NCBI RefSeq assembly: GCF_963678635.1
Contig: NC_087064.1
Span: 13,237,989-13,301,988, forward strand
Source: Symsagittifera roscoffensis
Lineage: Eukaryota > Xenacoelomorpha > Acoela > Convolutidae
Reading direction: 5' to 3'
DNA: 64,000 nt
Shown here piece after piece: positions 38,713-51,383 of the stretch (position 1 is the stretch's first letter; every line of letters starts with the position of its first letter). The notes beneath the pieces were generated by a model. It did not search any database. It was not told the origin of the DNA and worked only from the letters and a program-made list of their open reading frames with translations. Both the position numbers and the translations under genes were made by a program.

Positions 38713-41451
38713 ATGAGACGGAGTAGGGTACCGGTGCTTGAAAAAAGGTCAAGTGGATCAAACACGAAATATAACTCGTCGCTGCGTGGAACGACATCAA
38801 GGGGCCCAGGCAAAACAAAAACTAACTTTTCAGTTAGCATGCTCAGCACGAGGAGTGGCACCGAGAGCAAGACGCGAGAAGATGCGAGGGAAAAACAGGT
38901 GGAGCCTACAATCGAAATCGACCTAGAGACACCAGACCAGAGCGTAGATGAACTGGAGAAAAAGACGACGGAGTCAACTCCAATGCCCAATGCAGAAGAA
39001 CCAAACCCGAAACCCATAGAGTTCTCACCAATAGACAATGTGGAAGATGCAATAGGCAACACCGAAGAAACGGTGAAAGAAGACTCTCAAGTAAAAAAGA
39101 CATCTTTTACAGAAAGGTTGGCGATGATGGTCGGAATAAAAACGAAAGAAAACATGACTGAAGAACCAAAAGCTGAAAGAGCACGAACATTTGGGACAGT
39201 GAGCACGAAGACGACAGAAGCCAATCCAAGAGAGGAACAAAATAAAGCAGAAGCTACGGCCGAGGACAGACCGACGGCTGACCATGAAGAGGCTACTATT
39301 GAGCTAGGTGACTTGATGGCGAAACTGAATCAGATCGACAAAAAACTGAAGCACAGCGAAGAGGACAGAGAAAGTGATAAGAAAAGAATTAAGATACAAC
39401 AAACACGAGTATCTGGATAGTTATTTTAACCTGGCTAAGGCAACAGATGAGAGACTCAAGGAGATGTCAGATAAGGTAGAAACCACCAATGAAGAACGAG
39501 ATAAGAACATCAAAAAGATATGCAACAGTTGAAAAACCGATATGATGATGTCAACAGCCAATTAGGTAGCCTGGAAAAGAGAATGGACACAATGAGCAAG
39601 AATCAGGCCGAAAGTTCATGTGCAATACAAACGAAATTGGATGCAATCTTGAGAAATTCTACCTCACAAGAAAGACCGGCACGGCAGCGGATCGCACGCA
39701 AGGCACCAGAGTTGACTTTGTGGAACCACAAAGGGGCAAACGGCAATCGACACCGTTGCCCTTAACCCGGGATACGGTGAGCATAGCACCAACAGCTGCT
39801 AAAACAATCATGAAGAATGGAACGTCAAGTACAACGACTTGCCCGGGGGACTCAACAGCTAACAGCAACGCAGGTCCGGATGACAAGCACTTGGGAGATG
39901 ATGAACAGGACTCTAGAGACCTTCGCCACGAGGAACACTGACTCGAGCGATAGGAGGGACGGAAAATCAAGAAAAACTTTCAAGAAGCCAAAGGAATTCA
40001 AAGACGACTCCGATGGATGCATCGACACTTGGGTGGAAGTGATGAGATTACACCTAGAGCAAGATAACTTAAATGATGAAAGACAAGCATGCACAGCCAT
40101 ACTCAGCAACTTAGAAGGCACGGCATTAAAATGCGTGGTCGCAAAGAAAGAAGAAGAACGCGACACCGCGGACAAGATCTTCGAGATATTGCTGAATCGA
40201 TTCGGGTCAGGCATGAAGGGTCACCAAGCGATGATGCGATTTGAAAAGAGAAGGCAGAGGGACGACGAGTCAATAGATCGGTTTCTAGATGATCTCGAGA
40301 GCTTGAGAAGAAGGAGTGACCCAGAGGAGTCGACAAACAGAAGAAACTTTAGCATTGCCTCGAAGTTCATTGATGGGGTAAAAAGTGACGACCTAAGGAC
40401 AATGTTAGCAACATACTACACATTGTCGAAAGACAGCGCACCAACCCCAGAAGAAATGAGACAGAAATCAAGGGAATACATGCTGATGAAGCCCAAGAAA
40501 TACTCATATTCAGAAAACAGGAACACACAGGGGGGAGGCCAACCTCAGAAGTCATCATGGTACAAACCTAGAGATGATATGGACAAGCGCAGATCATGCG
40601 CGAACTGCGGGTCAGCGGACCACCACGTGGCTGACTGCACAACATACAAACAAGGCATGAAGAGCCTAGGATACGCACCGGATGAGGAGGACATGAGCCA
40701 GATGGAGGAACACGAGTACTATAGTGGCTTAATCATCAAGATAGGCGCAAGATGCTTCTTCTGTAACCAGGAGGGGCACTTCAGAATGGATTGTCCCTTG
40801 TTCTGGGAAGCGGTCAAGGACCAGAGTCACCCCAAACATAAGTTGGCATTAGCGGCAGTGCAGAATCAGCGGAATAGACAAAACGAGATTGAATCTAGGA
40901 ACTTAGGAGCACCAAGCACGGAATTGCCGACGAAAACAGTGAAAGCTGTAACACATGTTAATGGTGCGATTGAGTCCGCGGCCAGGAACTCTCTAGAGAT
41001 AAACTATGAGAAAGCGGCAACGGAAGCAATTGCCAAAGTGAAACAGGATCTGGCTGCGAAAGAAATAGAGCAACGACTGAAGCTGGAGATCGAAAAACAG
41101 AATTTCAATGAGGCATTAACCGGATCAAACCCAACACCAGAGGCTGTACCAGGCTCAACAAAGACCGGGAATTGTAACACTGTAAAAATGGTGACGGGAA
41201 AGCCATTCGGCATATCGAAAATCGGGGCTAGAATAATGTCGATAATCACAGTGGGCGGCCACGAGGTAACCAGAAACTTGAGCGAACCGAGCGACCAGAC
41301 AATAATGCACATTGACGTGTACGCAGATTACTTGAGTTGTATACTACCACAAACGACTTCTAGAGCGCTGAGAGCACTACTCACGAGAGGGGGCAGCAAG
41401 TCGGTCGTGTTGACAACAGGTATACTGAAGCTTATGGTCCACACGAGGTGA
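38713..41451 (+). pseudogene. Element 2 gag, frameshifted
   Basis: Homologous to the element 1 gag but spread over several frames: 38713-39420 (235 codons, ends TAG), then pieces at about 39438-39530, 39520-39765 and 39618-39941, then 39817-41451. The last part has the capsid-like region (FKDDSDGCIDTWVEVM) and both zinc knuckles (CANC..H..C near 40600 and CFFC..H..C near 40755). Element 1 has the same region in one frame, so the shifts here are mutations. Confidence 0.88.
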
Positions 41452-44400
41452 TGCTAAATATAGATGGAATAAACATCTATACCAAGACAATGATAACATG
41501 TGACGAAGACCTAATTGGGCAAATCAACGTAGGGAAAGAAGAGTTGAAAGTGAGATCGATTGGACACTGCGCTATGCTTGAAGAAGATGCGATGCACATC
41601 GGGACAGAGGCAGATGTGACAGGGCACGTGCTAGACATAAGTGGCAAAAAGACTCAACTACGTGGGCTACTTGATACGGGAGCAGTCTTGAGCGTCATAC
41701 CAATCGAAACATGGGAGCGGATGGGCTTTGACAAAGGTGATTTGATAGACTCGAGAATACGGCTGTCAGCAGCGAACAAAGGGGCCCTTCGGGTGCTGGG
41801 CAGGACGCCAATAATAGCCCTCAACTTGGGGGAACGTAACCTGTGGATGAGCTTTATCGTGGTAGAAAACCTAGATGAATCTGACCAATTCATTTTGGGC
41901 AGAGACTTCATCAGGAATTTCGACGTAACGATTGATCTAAATAACGCAATGTTCAGGATACGGAACCCGGATAGGAGGTACGCAATCAAACCGCTAAATT
42001 TAATAATGGCAAATGAAAACAAAGCACCGGTATTCTTGAGTAGGAGGGTGAGGCTAAAAGCGAATGAAGCGGCAATCGTAGGCTTGAGGATGAAAAATTA
42101 CAATGAACTAAGTGACAACAAGCAAGTGTGTGTAGTTCCAAACCCTAATAGTCAAAGTGCTGCTGTTTTAGGAAGATCCTTCTCGATAACGAAGAGCGGC
42201 CTCTGCGTCAGTGTCTTGTTAAATACCCTTGATATACCGATCACGATACAGAGAGGGAGGAAACTGGGATATGCTTTACCGGTTAAAACTCGATATGAAA
42301 CGATCGAGAACTCAAAACAAAATGAAGTTGTTGATTGTCCCAATCATAGGGACAAAATTTGTATCTTGAGACGATTGCAGAAAATAAAAGATTCTTCAGG
42401 TCTTATTAAATCACTTAAGTCAGAAACGGACGATGGGCTGTCGAGCTGTTCGAACTTTCCAGAGCGACCCACACTAGATGAAATGCAAACTGATAAACCG
42501 GTTCTGCCGGAGATTGAACATTTGAGGGGCAAACTGAAAGATGAACAGCTCGAAGCCATCAAGGACGTACTAGAGCGGAACGAGGAAGTTTTTTCGAGGC
42601 ATAAGGCGGATATCGGGTGTTGTAATTTCGTTGAGCATGAAATAGAACTTGAGGAAAACGCGGTACCACAGAGGGAGGGGGCGAGGCGCATGACCCCACA
42701 CAAATCGGACGCGTGTAGAAAAGAGATCGAGACGTTACTAGAGTATGACATGATAGAACCATCCAAGTCACCGTGGGCGTGTGGAGTAGTGATGGCCAAA
42801 AAGAAAGGCGACCAGTTGAGATTTTGTTGTGACTTTCGATACCTGAACTCCGTCACGGTGAATGATGCCTATCCCATACCTAGGATTGATGAGAGCCTCT
42901 CGAAGTTAGGTGATGCAAAAATTTTTACGACTCTTGATTTAGGCTCGGCCTTTTGGCAAGTACCACTAAGGAAGCAGGACAGGGACAAGACAGGGTTTGC
43001 CTGCGAGTTAGGTCTGTTTCAATGGAAACGGATGCCGTTTGGACTTTGCAATGCCACAGCCACGTTTCAGCGATTGATGGCACACGCGCTGATAGGCGTA
43101 ACGAAGAAGTATGACAACCTGGTAATGTGCTACGTGGATGACGTGGTAATAGCGACGCCAACACTGGAAGACCCTATTGAGAGACTTGACGAAGTGTTTG
43201 CATGCATGAAGATTTCGGGGCTAAAGTGTAAACCATCAAAGTGCGAGATACTTAAGGACTCAATAAAATACTTGGGCAGGATGGTAGACAAGCACGGCAT
43301 CAGACCTGATGCGGACGCCGTGGAAGCAGTCCTGACCTGGAAGTCACCGAAGACAGAGCACCAGTTGATGAGCTTCCTGGGTTTCGCTAACTATTATAGA
43401 GAATTCATCAAAGGCTATGCGGACAAGGTATACCCGATGCAACAATTAATGAGACACAAGGGCAATAAGTTCATGTGGAACAACGCGGCAGAAGAGTCAT
43501 TCCAGAGAATAAAGAAAGAGCTATGTGAGGCACCAGTACTGGGTATGCCGACTGAGAAGGGGATGTACGTGCTGGACACGAATGCGTCGGTAGTCGCGAT
43601 TTCTGGGATTCTCCACCAAGAACAAGAATGGAATGAGAAGACAGTCTTGAGACCAATAGCGTACGGGAGCAAAGTCCTGAGCGACACAGAAAAGAAGTAC
43701 GGAGCACCGAAAGCAGAGATGTTCGCGGTGGTTACCTTTGTCGAGAAATACAGGGCATACCTGGGCAGTGAGCCATTCAAGTTGCGAGTCGACAACAGAG
43801 CACTGAGCTGGCTGAAAACGTACTCAATGGACCAAAGTTACATTGGGAGGTGGATAGTTCGCCTGGACGGATACAACATGATAATTGAGCATAGAACGCG
43901 AGATAAACATCAGAATGCCGACAGCTTGAGTAAGAAGACGGAGTTCTATGAGAGACAAGAGCAAAGAGAAGCAGACAGACCTGAAATCAAAGATGGCTTC
44001 TCATTCATGGACAAGGAAACGTACAACAGTCTTCCACTCACGAGATGGCTGGACAAGTCAGGCAAACCGATAGAAGATTATCCTGAATTGCCTAAAGAGC
44101 CTCCAGAGAAGACCATCTTGAAGAAGAGCAAGAGGATTCCGATTGAGATTATACTCAAGTCGAAGATCGTGAAGGAGACGCTCAAGGCAAAAGGCTATGA
44201 TCTTAACCAGGTGGAAGCAGGAACTGCACAGATAGATGATGACTTAATGAGGTTGCTCGAGAAACTATCAGATGATAAGCCCGTGATCCAAGAGAAGGGT
44301 AAAGAGGAACCGGAAGTCACTATACTTCGGAGAAAAGAGACAGTGAACGATACTAACTCATCAAGAGGAAGCGTCACTGACAGCAAAGATGTCGTGCGGT

Positions 44401-45446
44401 CACTAGTTGACAAAATTCCCGAAGACATTCTGGAGCAGACCAAGGTTAGGAAAAAGAAAGTGACATTCAAAGAAGATACTGAACACCAGGGACTAGGTCA
44501 AGAGTCCGGGGAGTGTTCCAGGTTCACGGAAGAAGGAACCGGAGAAGGAAAATTGTCCGGGGAGCGTGAAGGATGGGATGAAGACTCGGATGAGAGCAGC
44601 GAAAACCAAGACAGTCTGTGCATGATATTGGCGGAAGAGAAGACAAGGCACCACGACAGGGAGTTACAGACGGATCCATTGGAGAGGAACAAGACGAGGA
44701 ACACCTCCCGGACGTGGTGGGTGGCCCTCGAGACATTGAAGGAAATGGAGGACTGCTTGAAGAAATTGGACAGTGGAGTAGCTCGCAAGCGACGCAATTG
44801 GGCCACCCAGCAAAAGGCCGAGGTTAATAAAATAGAAATGGCGAATCAGCTGAAGAGGTCCTGGCAGAACTTGTTGAAGGATCATTTTGAAGAAGCAATG
44901 AGGACATCCTCATCAGCACCGCCATTGATTGCGAATCCCTTCGTTAGAACTGCGGGACAATTAATGTTCACCTGGAGTCTGGTGGGAATAGAGTTGGAGA
45001 CATTGACCTCGTATGACAGGCTGAAGTTGGGAGGCAAGAAGCTAGATGTGTATCAAGCACTGATGCAACACGTGGCCAGGGACAATTCAGGCTTGAGCCT
45101 GGCTAGGAGGAAGGATGCCACATGTTTCTTGAGATGGATAATGTCAATGATGTCTGATAGTACCATCTTGGCATGCCACCAGAGAGCGAGCGGAAGTAAG
45201 ACCGTGGAAAAAAGAGTCTCAACGATCATCTTAAACGTGTATCAGAGTACTGGTATAGAAAAAGAAGATGGTTCCAGACTATCCCTAGAGAACCACAGAA
45301 AGCTGGACGAGGTACGGAGATTTTATAATAAGAAGTTCGAAGAAGAGCATGATGTTCACCGTAACCTGGCCTCGTCAGAGCAGTACTCGAGACCCAGCGA
45401 GAAGGGGGAATACCAATACGTGTCAGGAGTGATGGGAATAGCCTAA
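41448..45446 (+). pseudogene. Element 2 protease, RT and RNase H, fused to an unknown block
   Basis: The frame overlaps the end of gag by four bases (ATGA). Comparison with element 1 places a -1 shift or indel near the G run at about 41390. Protease has LLDTGA (41668), RT has YVDD (43132) and RNase H reads LDTNAS (43573-43590), where element 1 has LDTDAS. This changes the first catalytic aspartate to asparagine. After the SGE-repeat linker (44504-44564) similarity to element 1 stops near 44,680. The rest (TWWVALETLKE to VMGIA) is unrecognised. It ends at TAA 45444-45446. Confidence 0.85.
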
Positions 45447-46319
45447 AACCCCTTCTTAGACTCAGAAACTGGAGGCGCTCACAGGAACCACGAGGTGGCG
45501 GAGCTACTGAAGTTTTGGACAGAAAGAATAATGGAAATAGAAACGGTAGAGAAAGAGGGGCCGAGCCTGGGCCTGATTCTTGAGAAAACACCAGAGGTGG
45601 TAAGCATACCGCGTTCGAACAAGAGAGTTGAAGTGAACATGGGCGATGGAAATGGCTTGTTAATCACGAACTTGGGAGTGGTATGGAAGCTATTAAGACC
45701 CTCCTGGTGTCCACATCCCCACGCGAGTCTGATCGAGGAAACCACCGAGCGAGTGAGGTTAGCACCAACGGACGATGAAGATCTGGCAAAGTTGAGTGTG
45801 TTGCACAAGCTAATCTCACCTCAGACGCAGGAATCAGGCGAAAAGACGAGCAAGCTCGGGTCAGCAAAGAAGATGGAGCCGGGTAGCTGTCTGGATTCGA
45901 CGTGTGGGAACGGAGAGCACACCTGCGATGGACGGTCATGTCTCAGGATACTGTCCTTTCAAAAAGAAGACCTGGTCACTTGGTTTGAAGACATCACGGA
46001 AAGGGAGAAAAGTGAAGTGCAAATAGTAGCGGAGTGTTACGCGAGAACTACGGTGAACATAGCGACAGCTCTCGGGTTATTCTCGAGAATGTGTAGTCTG
46101 CAGTCACTGGAGAGGCTAGAGTCTGAACACCATTTAGTGACGGCGTTGAGCGTGGAATCATGGCCTGGGGTGTTGCAGGTGACTCAAAAACATATCCGGA
46201 GCTGGAAGGTTGGTCTCGAGGCAGAAATGGGGTTTCCCATGAGCGAAGCTTATGGCCTGCCATTGAACGCAAAATCCCTGATAGGGTCGATGATGGCCAA
46301 TTTGTGCGGAAGCCACTAA
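45447..46319 (+). pseudogene. Element 2 3' ORF block, part 2 (unrecognised, cysteine-rich)
   Basis: Continues in the same frame directly after the TAA at 45444, so the block was probably one ORF before that stop arose. The first ATG is at 45495. It contains a cluster C-x4-C-x6-C-x4-C (SCLDSTCGNGEHTCDGRSC) that could bind metal or form disulphides. From 45663 on it is nearly identical to the fragment at 57028-55545. The function is unknown and no family is recognised. Confidence 0.6.
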
Positions 46320-46328
46320 CCACTGCAC

Positions 46329-46934
46329 ATGGCGATGGTGGAAGCATCCAGTCAGAGAATATTGGTGGACAAGGCCTTCTCAGTGCCGAAGTGCGTGAGG
46401 TTGGCTCGGATATCGCATCACTCGCACAAGTTGTTGAGGAAAATCAGAGGGATAGCACCGAAAGAGTTGAGAGATGACTTGAGTGAAATCTGGGGAGAAG
46501 AGCTTTTGAAATTGGAAAGTGAGAACACAAGCGATCACGAGAGACAAAACGTGATCGGAAAACCTGTGGGGGGTGCTCCAAACATGGGAGAGAACGACAC
46601 GATGCATGAGAAAATGATGGAGCTTGAGCCTCTCTTGGAAGCCTCGGGGGAGCGTAACCTCAGGAGCATTGAGATCACCCATGGAGAATGCCCATGCCAC
46701 TGTTTGGCACAAACGGTGTGGTATCCAGATCACAAGAACCTTTGCCTGGTGTGGGATATGGAAGAAATTCGGTCGATCGGACTACCGGATCACCGGCAGA
46801 AGTTGACGCTCTTAGTAGTGAGTACGATGTTAGCCCTGAGATGGATAGAAGAGAATATAACGAAGTATCGGGAAGCGTTCGAATGGATCTTGAGTCTTGA
46901 GAGGGAAGGGGGGCTTGAGTGTGGATCCGGGTGA
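46329..46934 (+). CDS. Element 2 3' ORF block, part 3 (unrecognised)
   Basis: 201 codons, same frame as the part before, separated by TAA (46317-46319) and nine bases. The same stop and ATG are present in the second copy in the palindrome spacer, so the break is shared and may be real gene structure. It contains CPCHCLAQTVWYPDH. At 46873 similarity to the spacer copy ends and the last residues (FEWILSLERE) are different sequence. No family recognised. Confidence 0.5.
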   Translation: MAMVEASSQRILVDKAFSVPKCVRLARISHHSHKLLRKIRGIAPKELRDDLSEIWGEELLKLESENTSDHERQNVIGKPVGGAPNMGENDTMHEKMMELEPLLEASGERNLRSIEITHGECPCHCLAQTVWYPDHKNLCLVWDMEEIRSIGLPDHRQKLTLLVVSTMLALRWIEENITKYREAFEWILSLEREGGLECGSG

Positions 46935-47276
46935 AATTTTAACGAATCAAATATTGTTATTAATATACTATATTTACTATATAAATCAAAATGCTGCATG
47001 ACAATTTCCTGATTGAATGGGACAAAAGAAATTTTAAATGATTGGCTTAAAAAGCAAGAATTCAAGGGTGCAGGTGTGTGCAGATTTTGATTGCTGTTTA
47101 GCGATAGTGTGAAAATTTTACATGGCCGTGAATTTTGGGGTGTAGATAAGCTTAAGTCTGCTGCGAACTTCTGTAAATGACCACTGGCACTGTACCTTGA
47201 GCAACACTTGATTTTCTGGGACTCACTGGCAGACGACAGCACGCGATGAGGACATCGATCTCGAGTCCGGGGAGTA
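46935..47276 (+). other. Element 2 3' untranslated region with purine-rich box
   Basis: AT-rich, with no gene. It ends with TCCGGGGAGTA at 47266-47276, directly before the 3' LTR, identical to the element 1 box and taken as the plus-strand primer site. Confidence 0.7.
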
Positions 47277-48185
47277 TGTGCCAGTCGGTCATATTTGGAA
47301 GTTTGACCTTAAGAGAAGCAAAAAAACACTTAATTTTGGGGTGGAATTTAATTTTTCAAAAATTCGAATGGAGCCTGTCATGCACGTTTTTCTCGCGATA
47401 ACTGAAAGTCAAAAAAGAGAAGTCAGAACAATCGAGTGACAATCGCGGGAAAGTTGCAAGATAAATCAGTAGGAAATTGCTATTCGCAATTTCCGTCACA
47501 GTAATAATCTAGAGTAGAGCTGTCCCATTCGAAACAGAAAGAAGCGTATTCCCACGAACTGGATTATTGTGACTTGACTGGAGTATTATTCTAAACTGGA
47601 CTAGAGTGAACCTTCGGTGGAAAGGTGGACAGCTTGAGTGTCCCAATGGTTCACGAGAAACTATAGTCTAGAGTACAAACTTGTTCTTGTTGTTAAAACT
47701 GACAAACATTAAACTCATATTAGTTACATTATCTAATTCTCGAGTTGATTACCGACTTGATTACTCCCAATTCTTGAGCGTTCTACAATGTGAGTACTAA
47801 TTTAAATTTCTAGAGTGTGTTTTATAATTGTTATGTTGAGGTAAGGCGAGTTTTAGGTTAATCCATCTGAAATGGATCAAAGTTCCACTGTCTAATAAAA
47901 AGTAACTTAACGGATTGTTCCGACCCGGTTTTTAACGGCGTTCATGTATTTTGGTATCTAGAGACCTATGAATGAGGACGTTCTTAATTCTAGAGTGGGG
48001 GGATCTTTTAGTAGTAGCCTTTAAGCTGTAACGAGTCGTAGTCTCATGTCACAAACGAACCGAATTGGCTCCGACTGATTTGAGGTAGAAAAACACAAGA
48101 GATAGTGTCCCTGACTCCTGAGCCAATAGTTATAGGGCCGATTTTTCTTAAGCCTCATGTGTGACTGCAGTAGACGAATGTCACA
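47277..48185 (+). repeat. Element 2 3' LTR
   Basis: 909 bp, pair of 35035-35945. Ends GAATGTCACA and is followed by a T run, matching the T run just before the 5' LTR. Confidence 0.93.
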
Positions 48186-48611
48186 TTTTTTTTGCGCCAT
48201 TTCCACGTTCGTATTTGGAGAGTGCTTTTTACATCACTTTCAGCAGATGAATTTCAATTGAATACAAACAGTGCATTTATACCTAAATGCATCCATTAAT
48301 GCATCAATATGTATGAAAGCACATCTGTAGTTATTAGAGGTTTTATTCACATTTTAAGACTTCTTGAAAAAAATAGAAGTCTTCATATTACATTCAATGC
48401 TCATTATAAAACATCCATTTTCAGCAATACTATCATCTCGTTTCTAATGCTAAGCAAAATTAGAACCAGAATTTTGTAGCAAGGAGAAACAGAAACTGAC
48501 AGAACGACTGATACCCACAAAAACAACAACAAAAGACTTCAATTACCCTGTTAGGGAATATATCAACAATGAATATAGTATAAAATTTTGATAAAAAGTA
48601 AATTTCAAACG
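48186..48611. other. Repeat A-like remnant and unassigned DNA
   Basis: TTTTTTTGCGCCATTTCC and TTTGGAGAGTG resemble TTTTTTTTTGCGCCATT and TTCGGAGAGTG near 1697-1735. A run of ATGCAT words lies at 48286-48320. No gene is seen. Confidence 0.45.
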
Positions 48612-49403
48612 TGTAACATTCGTCTACTGTAGTCACACATGAGGCTTAAGAAAAATAGGCCCTATAACAATTGGCTCAAGAGTCAGGGACACTATCAAGA
48701 GTCAGGGACACTATGTGTTTTTCTACCTCAAATCAGTCGGAGCCAATTCGGTTCGCTTGTGACATGAGACTACGACCCGTTACAGCTTAAAGGCTACTAC
48801 CAAAATATCCCCCCACTCTAGAAATAAGAACGTCCCCATACTTAGGTCTCTAGATACCCAAAAAACATGAACGCCGTTAAAAACCGGGTCGGAACAATCC
48901 GTTAAGTTACTTTTTATTAGACAGTGTAACTTTGATCCATTTCAGATGGATCAACCTAAAACTCGCCTTACCTCAACATAACAATCATAAAACACACTCT
49001 AGAAATTTAAATTGAGTACTCACATCGTAGCACGCTCAAGAACTGGGAGTAATTAAGTCGGTAATCAACTCGAGAATTAAATAATGTAACTAAATGAGTC
49101 TAATGTTTATCAGTTTCAATAACAGGACCAAGTTTGAACTCTAGAGTATGGTTTCTCGTGAACCATTGGGACACTCAAGCTGTCCACCTTTCCATCGAAG
49201 GTTCACTCTAGCTCATAATAATCCAGTCGAGCAATAATAGTCCAGTTCTCGGGAATACGCTTCCTTCTGTTTCAGATAGGACAGCTCTACTCTAGTTTTA
49301 TTGTGACGGAAATTGCGAATGGCAATTTCCTACTGCTTTATCTGGTAACTTTCCCGTTCTGATTTCTCTTTTTCGGTTTTCAGTTATCGCGAGAAAATCG
49401 TGC
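48612..49403 (-). repeat. Truncated LTR of the element 2 family, inverse orientation
   Basis: Starts TGTAACATTCGTCTACTG, the reverse complement of the element 2 LTR end. It follows that LTR with scattered substitutions until GAGAAAATCGTGC at 49403, where similarity stops abruptly. The first ~120 bases of the LTR (in element sense) are missing. A local duplication of TCAAGAGTCAGGGACACTA occurs at about 48685-48712. It is a truncated solo LTR or the edge of a deleted copy. Confidence 0.88.
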
Positions 49404-51383
49404 TATCGGTTGTGGAGAAAAAATTCTATGATTTGTATGTGGTTTCTGTACTCCTTGTTCACGATATTCTTGATTATATGGTGCAAATATATCTGGTTGT
49501 AAAAAATCATCATCTGAGGATAAGTAATCCATTTGATAAGATGTTTGTTTTTTATTTTTATTTTGTTGAAAAAATGGATAGTTTTCACTACGATCCTGTG
49601 AAGGATGTAAATTTGTTTGAAAATTTACTGAATTAGTTTGTGCCATTGGGTTATCCCAGTTTCGAGATCTTGTATAATTATTAAAATTTTTTCGTGGGGG
49701 ATAATAATTTTTGATGGATGTGTGTAATTATAATTATGTTCTGCAAAATTGTTTCTAGTGAACGTTTTACGTGTTTTTGACGGTATTGTCATGGGTCCGT
49801 ATGTTTGATAATCCATGTGCGAATATTTTGGGGCAACCGAAGGTTTAACGGTTGATTGTAAGGTTACCTGTGTTTGTGAAGGGTTTGTATTTCTTGGTGT
49901 TGTTAAATTTGGACGTATCGGTGAAATGCTTTGTTGTGTAGTTGTTGTGTGTACGATTTCTTCATTTATGAAATGTGATGGTGTCTGGATATCTTGTTGG
50001 GTGAGATTTCTAGTTCCATTGAGGTTTTCATTGTGTATGACTGTGGAGTTTAAACTATTATTTTGCATATCAGGTAAAAATGTATTATAGTTTAATGGTG
50101 TTGCATCAATGGTTAATGGTATTACTCTTACATAATCTCTTACATAAGATATCGTACTTATTGCTTGACTTGAGATTGATTGTGGGAAGTTTATGAATGC
50201 GGGATGAGACCATTCGGGGTCCCAAACATAGTCTGATTGTTCTGTGATGGCAGTATCATCGTTTGAGTTTTGGGGTCTAAAATTTTTTCTTGCTTGTGAA
50301 ATTAAATCAATATTATGTGTGAAATAATCTATTATGAATCATGCCAAAATTTTTTGTAAGTCGTGTTTTTTATGTTGTGAAACTTCATCTTTCGTGAAAT
50401 TTTCTTTAATTATATTTAGAAAACTAGAGAGTAGTGTGATTTCATGTCGTACTCTTATGTGTTTAGATGTTTCTGTCGGTGAGACATTTGGGATTGGGAT
50501 TTCGTTTTCTAATATCGAGATATAACTATATATTATTGCAAAAACTTCATTGGTGAATATGGAGTTTGCTCTTTGTGAGTTATGATATTGTATGCTTTTT
50601 ATATATTCTGAGAATACTTTTGAAAATTCTAAATCAAGGTCGTCTGTTTGAATTACAGATTTGCTGTGATTTTGGTTTGGTGAGCTGAATTCTATGGAGT
50701 AGATTCCGTATTGTTGTGTTAAGTTGCATATATCTTTCAAATAGTGATCGATAATTTGTCTTTTGATTTTTACATCTGGGAACTCTGTTTTACATTCCGG
50801 GACTGATTACGGGTTCAAACAAATTTAAGAGTAAATTTTTGCAAAATATATGCTGTCCTCCATCAGTGGTTGCATCTACGATAAAGGGGAAGATATCATC
50901 ATCATCTGGAGTTTCTTCACCTGGGGTGTGTGTTGAGCTCATTTTTTTGTTTGATGACTGTTAATATGTATTTATCAATGTGTCTAATTGGTTGATTCCA
51001 ATTGTATAAATGTACTGGTTTGTGTTTATATTGCTTTTTTATTCTTCTTTTTCCTCTTTTTGATGAATTTGAAGTTGTTTCTGAGTCGGAAAAATATAAT
51101 TGATCGTGAATGGGGCAATTTTTATCTATAGATTCTTTTAATTTATAAAGTTCGTCTAAACTGCTGGTTTCTGATTCTGAAAATGCATTTCGGTTTTTGA
51201 AAATCTTTTTCGTGTTATTTGTCTTTGTTTGGTTATTATTTTTCTTTTTAGTGTTTGTCGTTTTGTTCTAATGTATCCAACTGTTTGTGTATGAGGTGTG
51301 ATTACAAGGTCGTATTTTTTGTTATCTATTTCACAATTGTGTAAAACGATTGTTTGTTTATTTCCTAGGTTTTTAAATGACAT
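49380..51383 (-). pseudogene. AT-rich degenerate retroelement-like block (gag-like pieces)
   Basis: Minus-strand frames at 51383-51156 (75 codons), 50740-50339 (133), 50068-49625 (147) and 49646-49380 follow one another with frame changes and few stops. The protein is rich in Asn, Gln, Thr, Ser and Pro and has basic patches (KRKIITKQRQITRKRF). This recalls gag or another disordered element protein, but no zinc knuckle or other motif was found. Some of the shifts may be introns or mutations. The family is not recognised. Confidence 0.4.

Larger units (their letters stand above)
35035..48185 (+). mobile_element. LTR element 2: decayed, integrase-less relative of element 1, 13.2 kb
   Basis: LTRs at 35035-35945 and 47277-48185 differ at roughly a dozen sites. 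Gag, protease, RT and RNase H are clearly homologous to element 1. Integrase and the macro domain are absent: after the SGE linker the frame passes at about 44,680 into an unrelated block. Gag is broken by several frameshifts, a further shift separates gag from protease, and RNase H has lost a catalytic residue. The element is likely non-autonomous or dead. The flanks share TTT, again only 3 bp. Confidence 0.93.
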
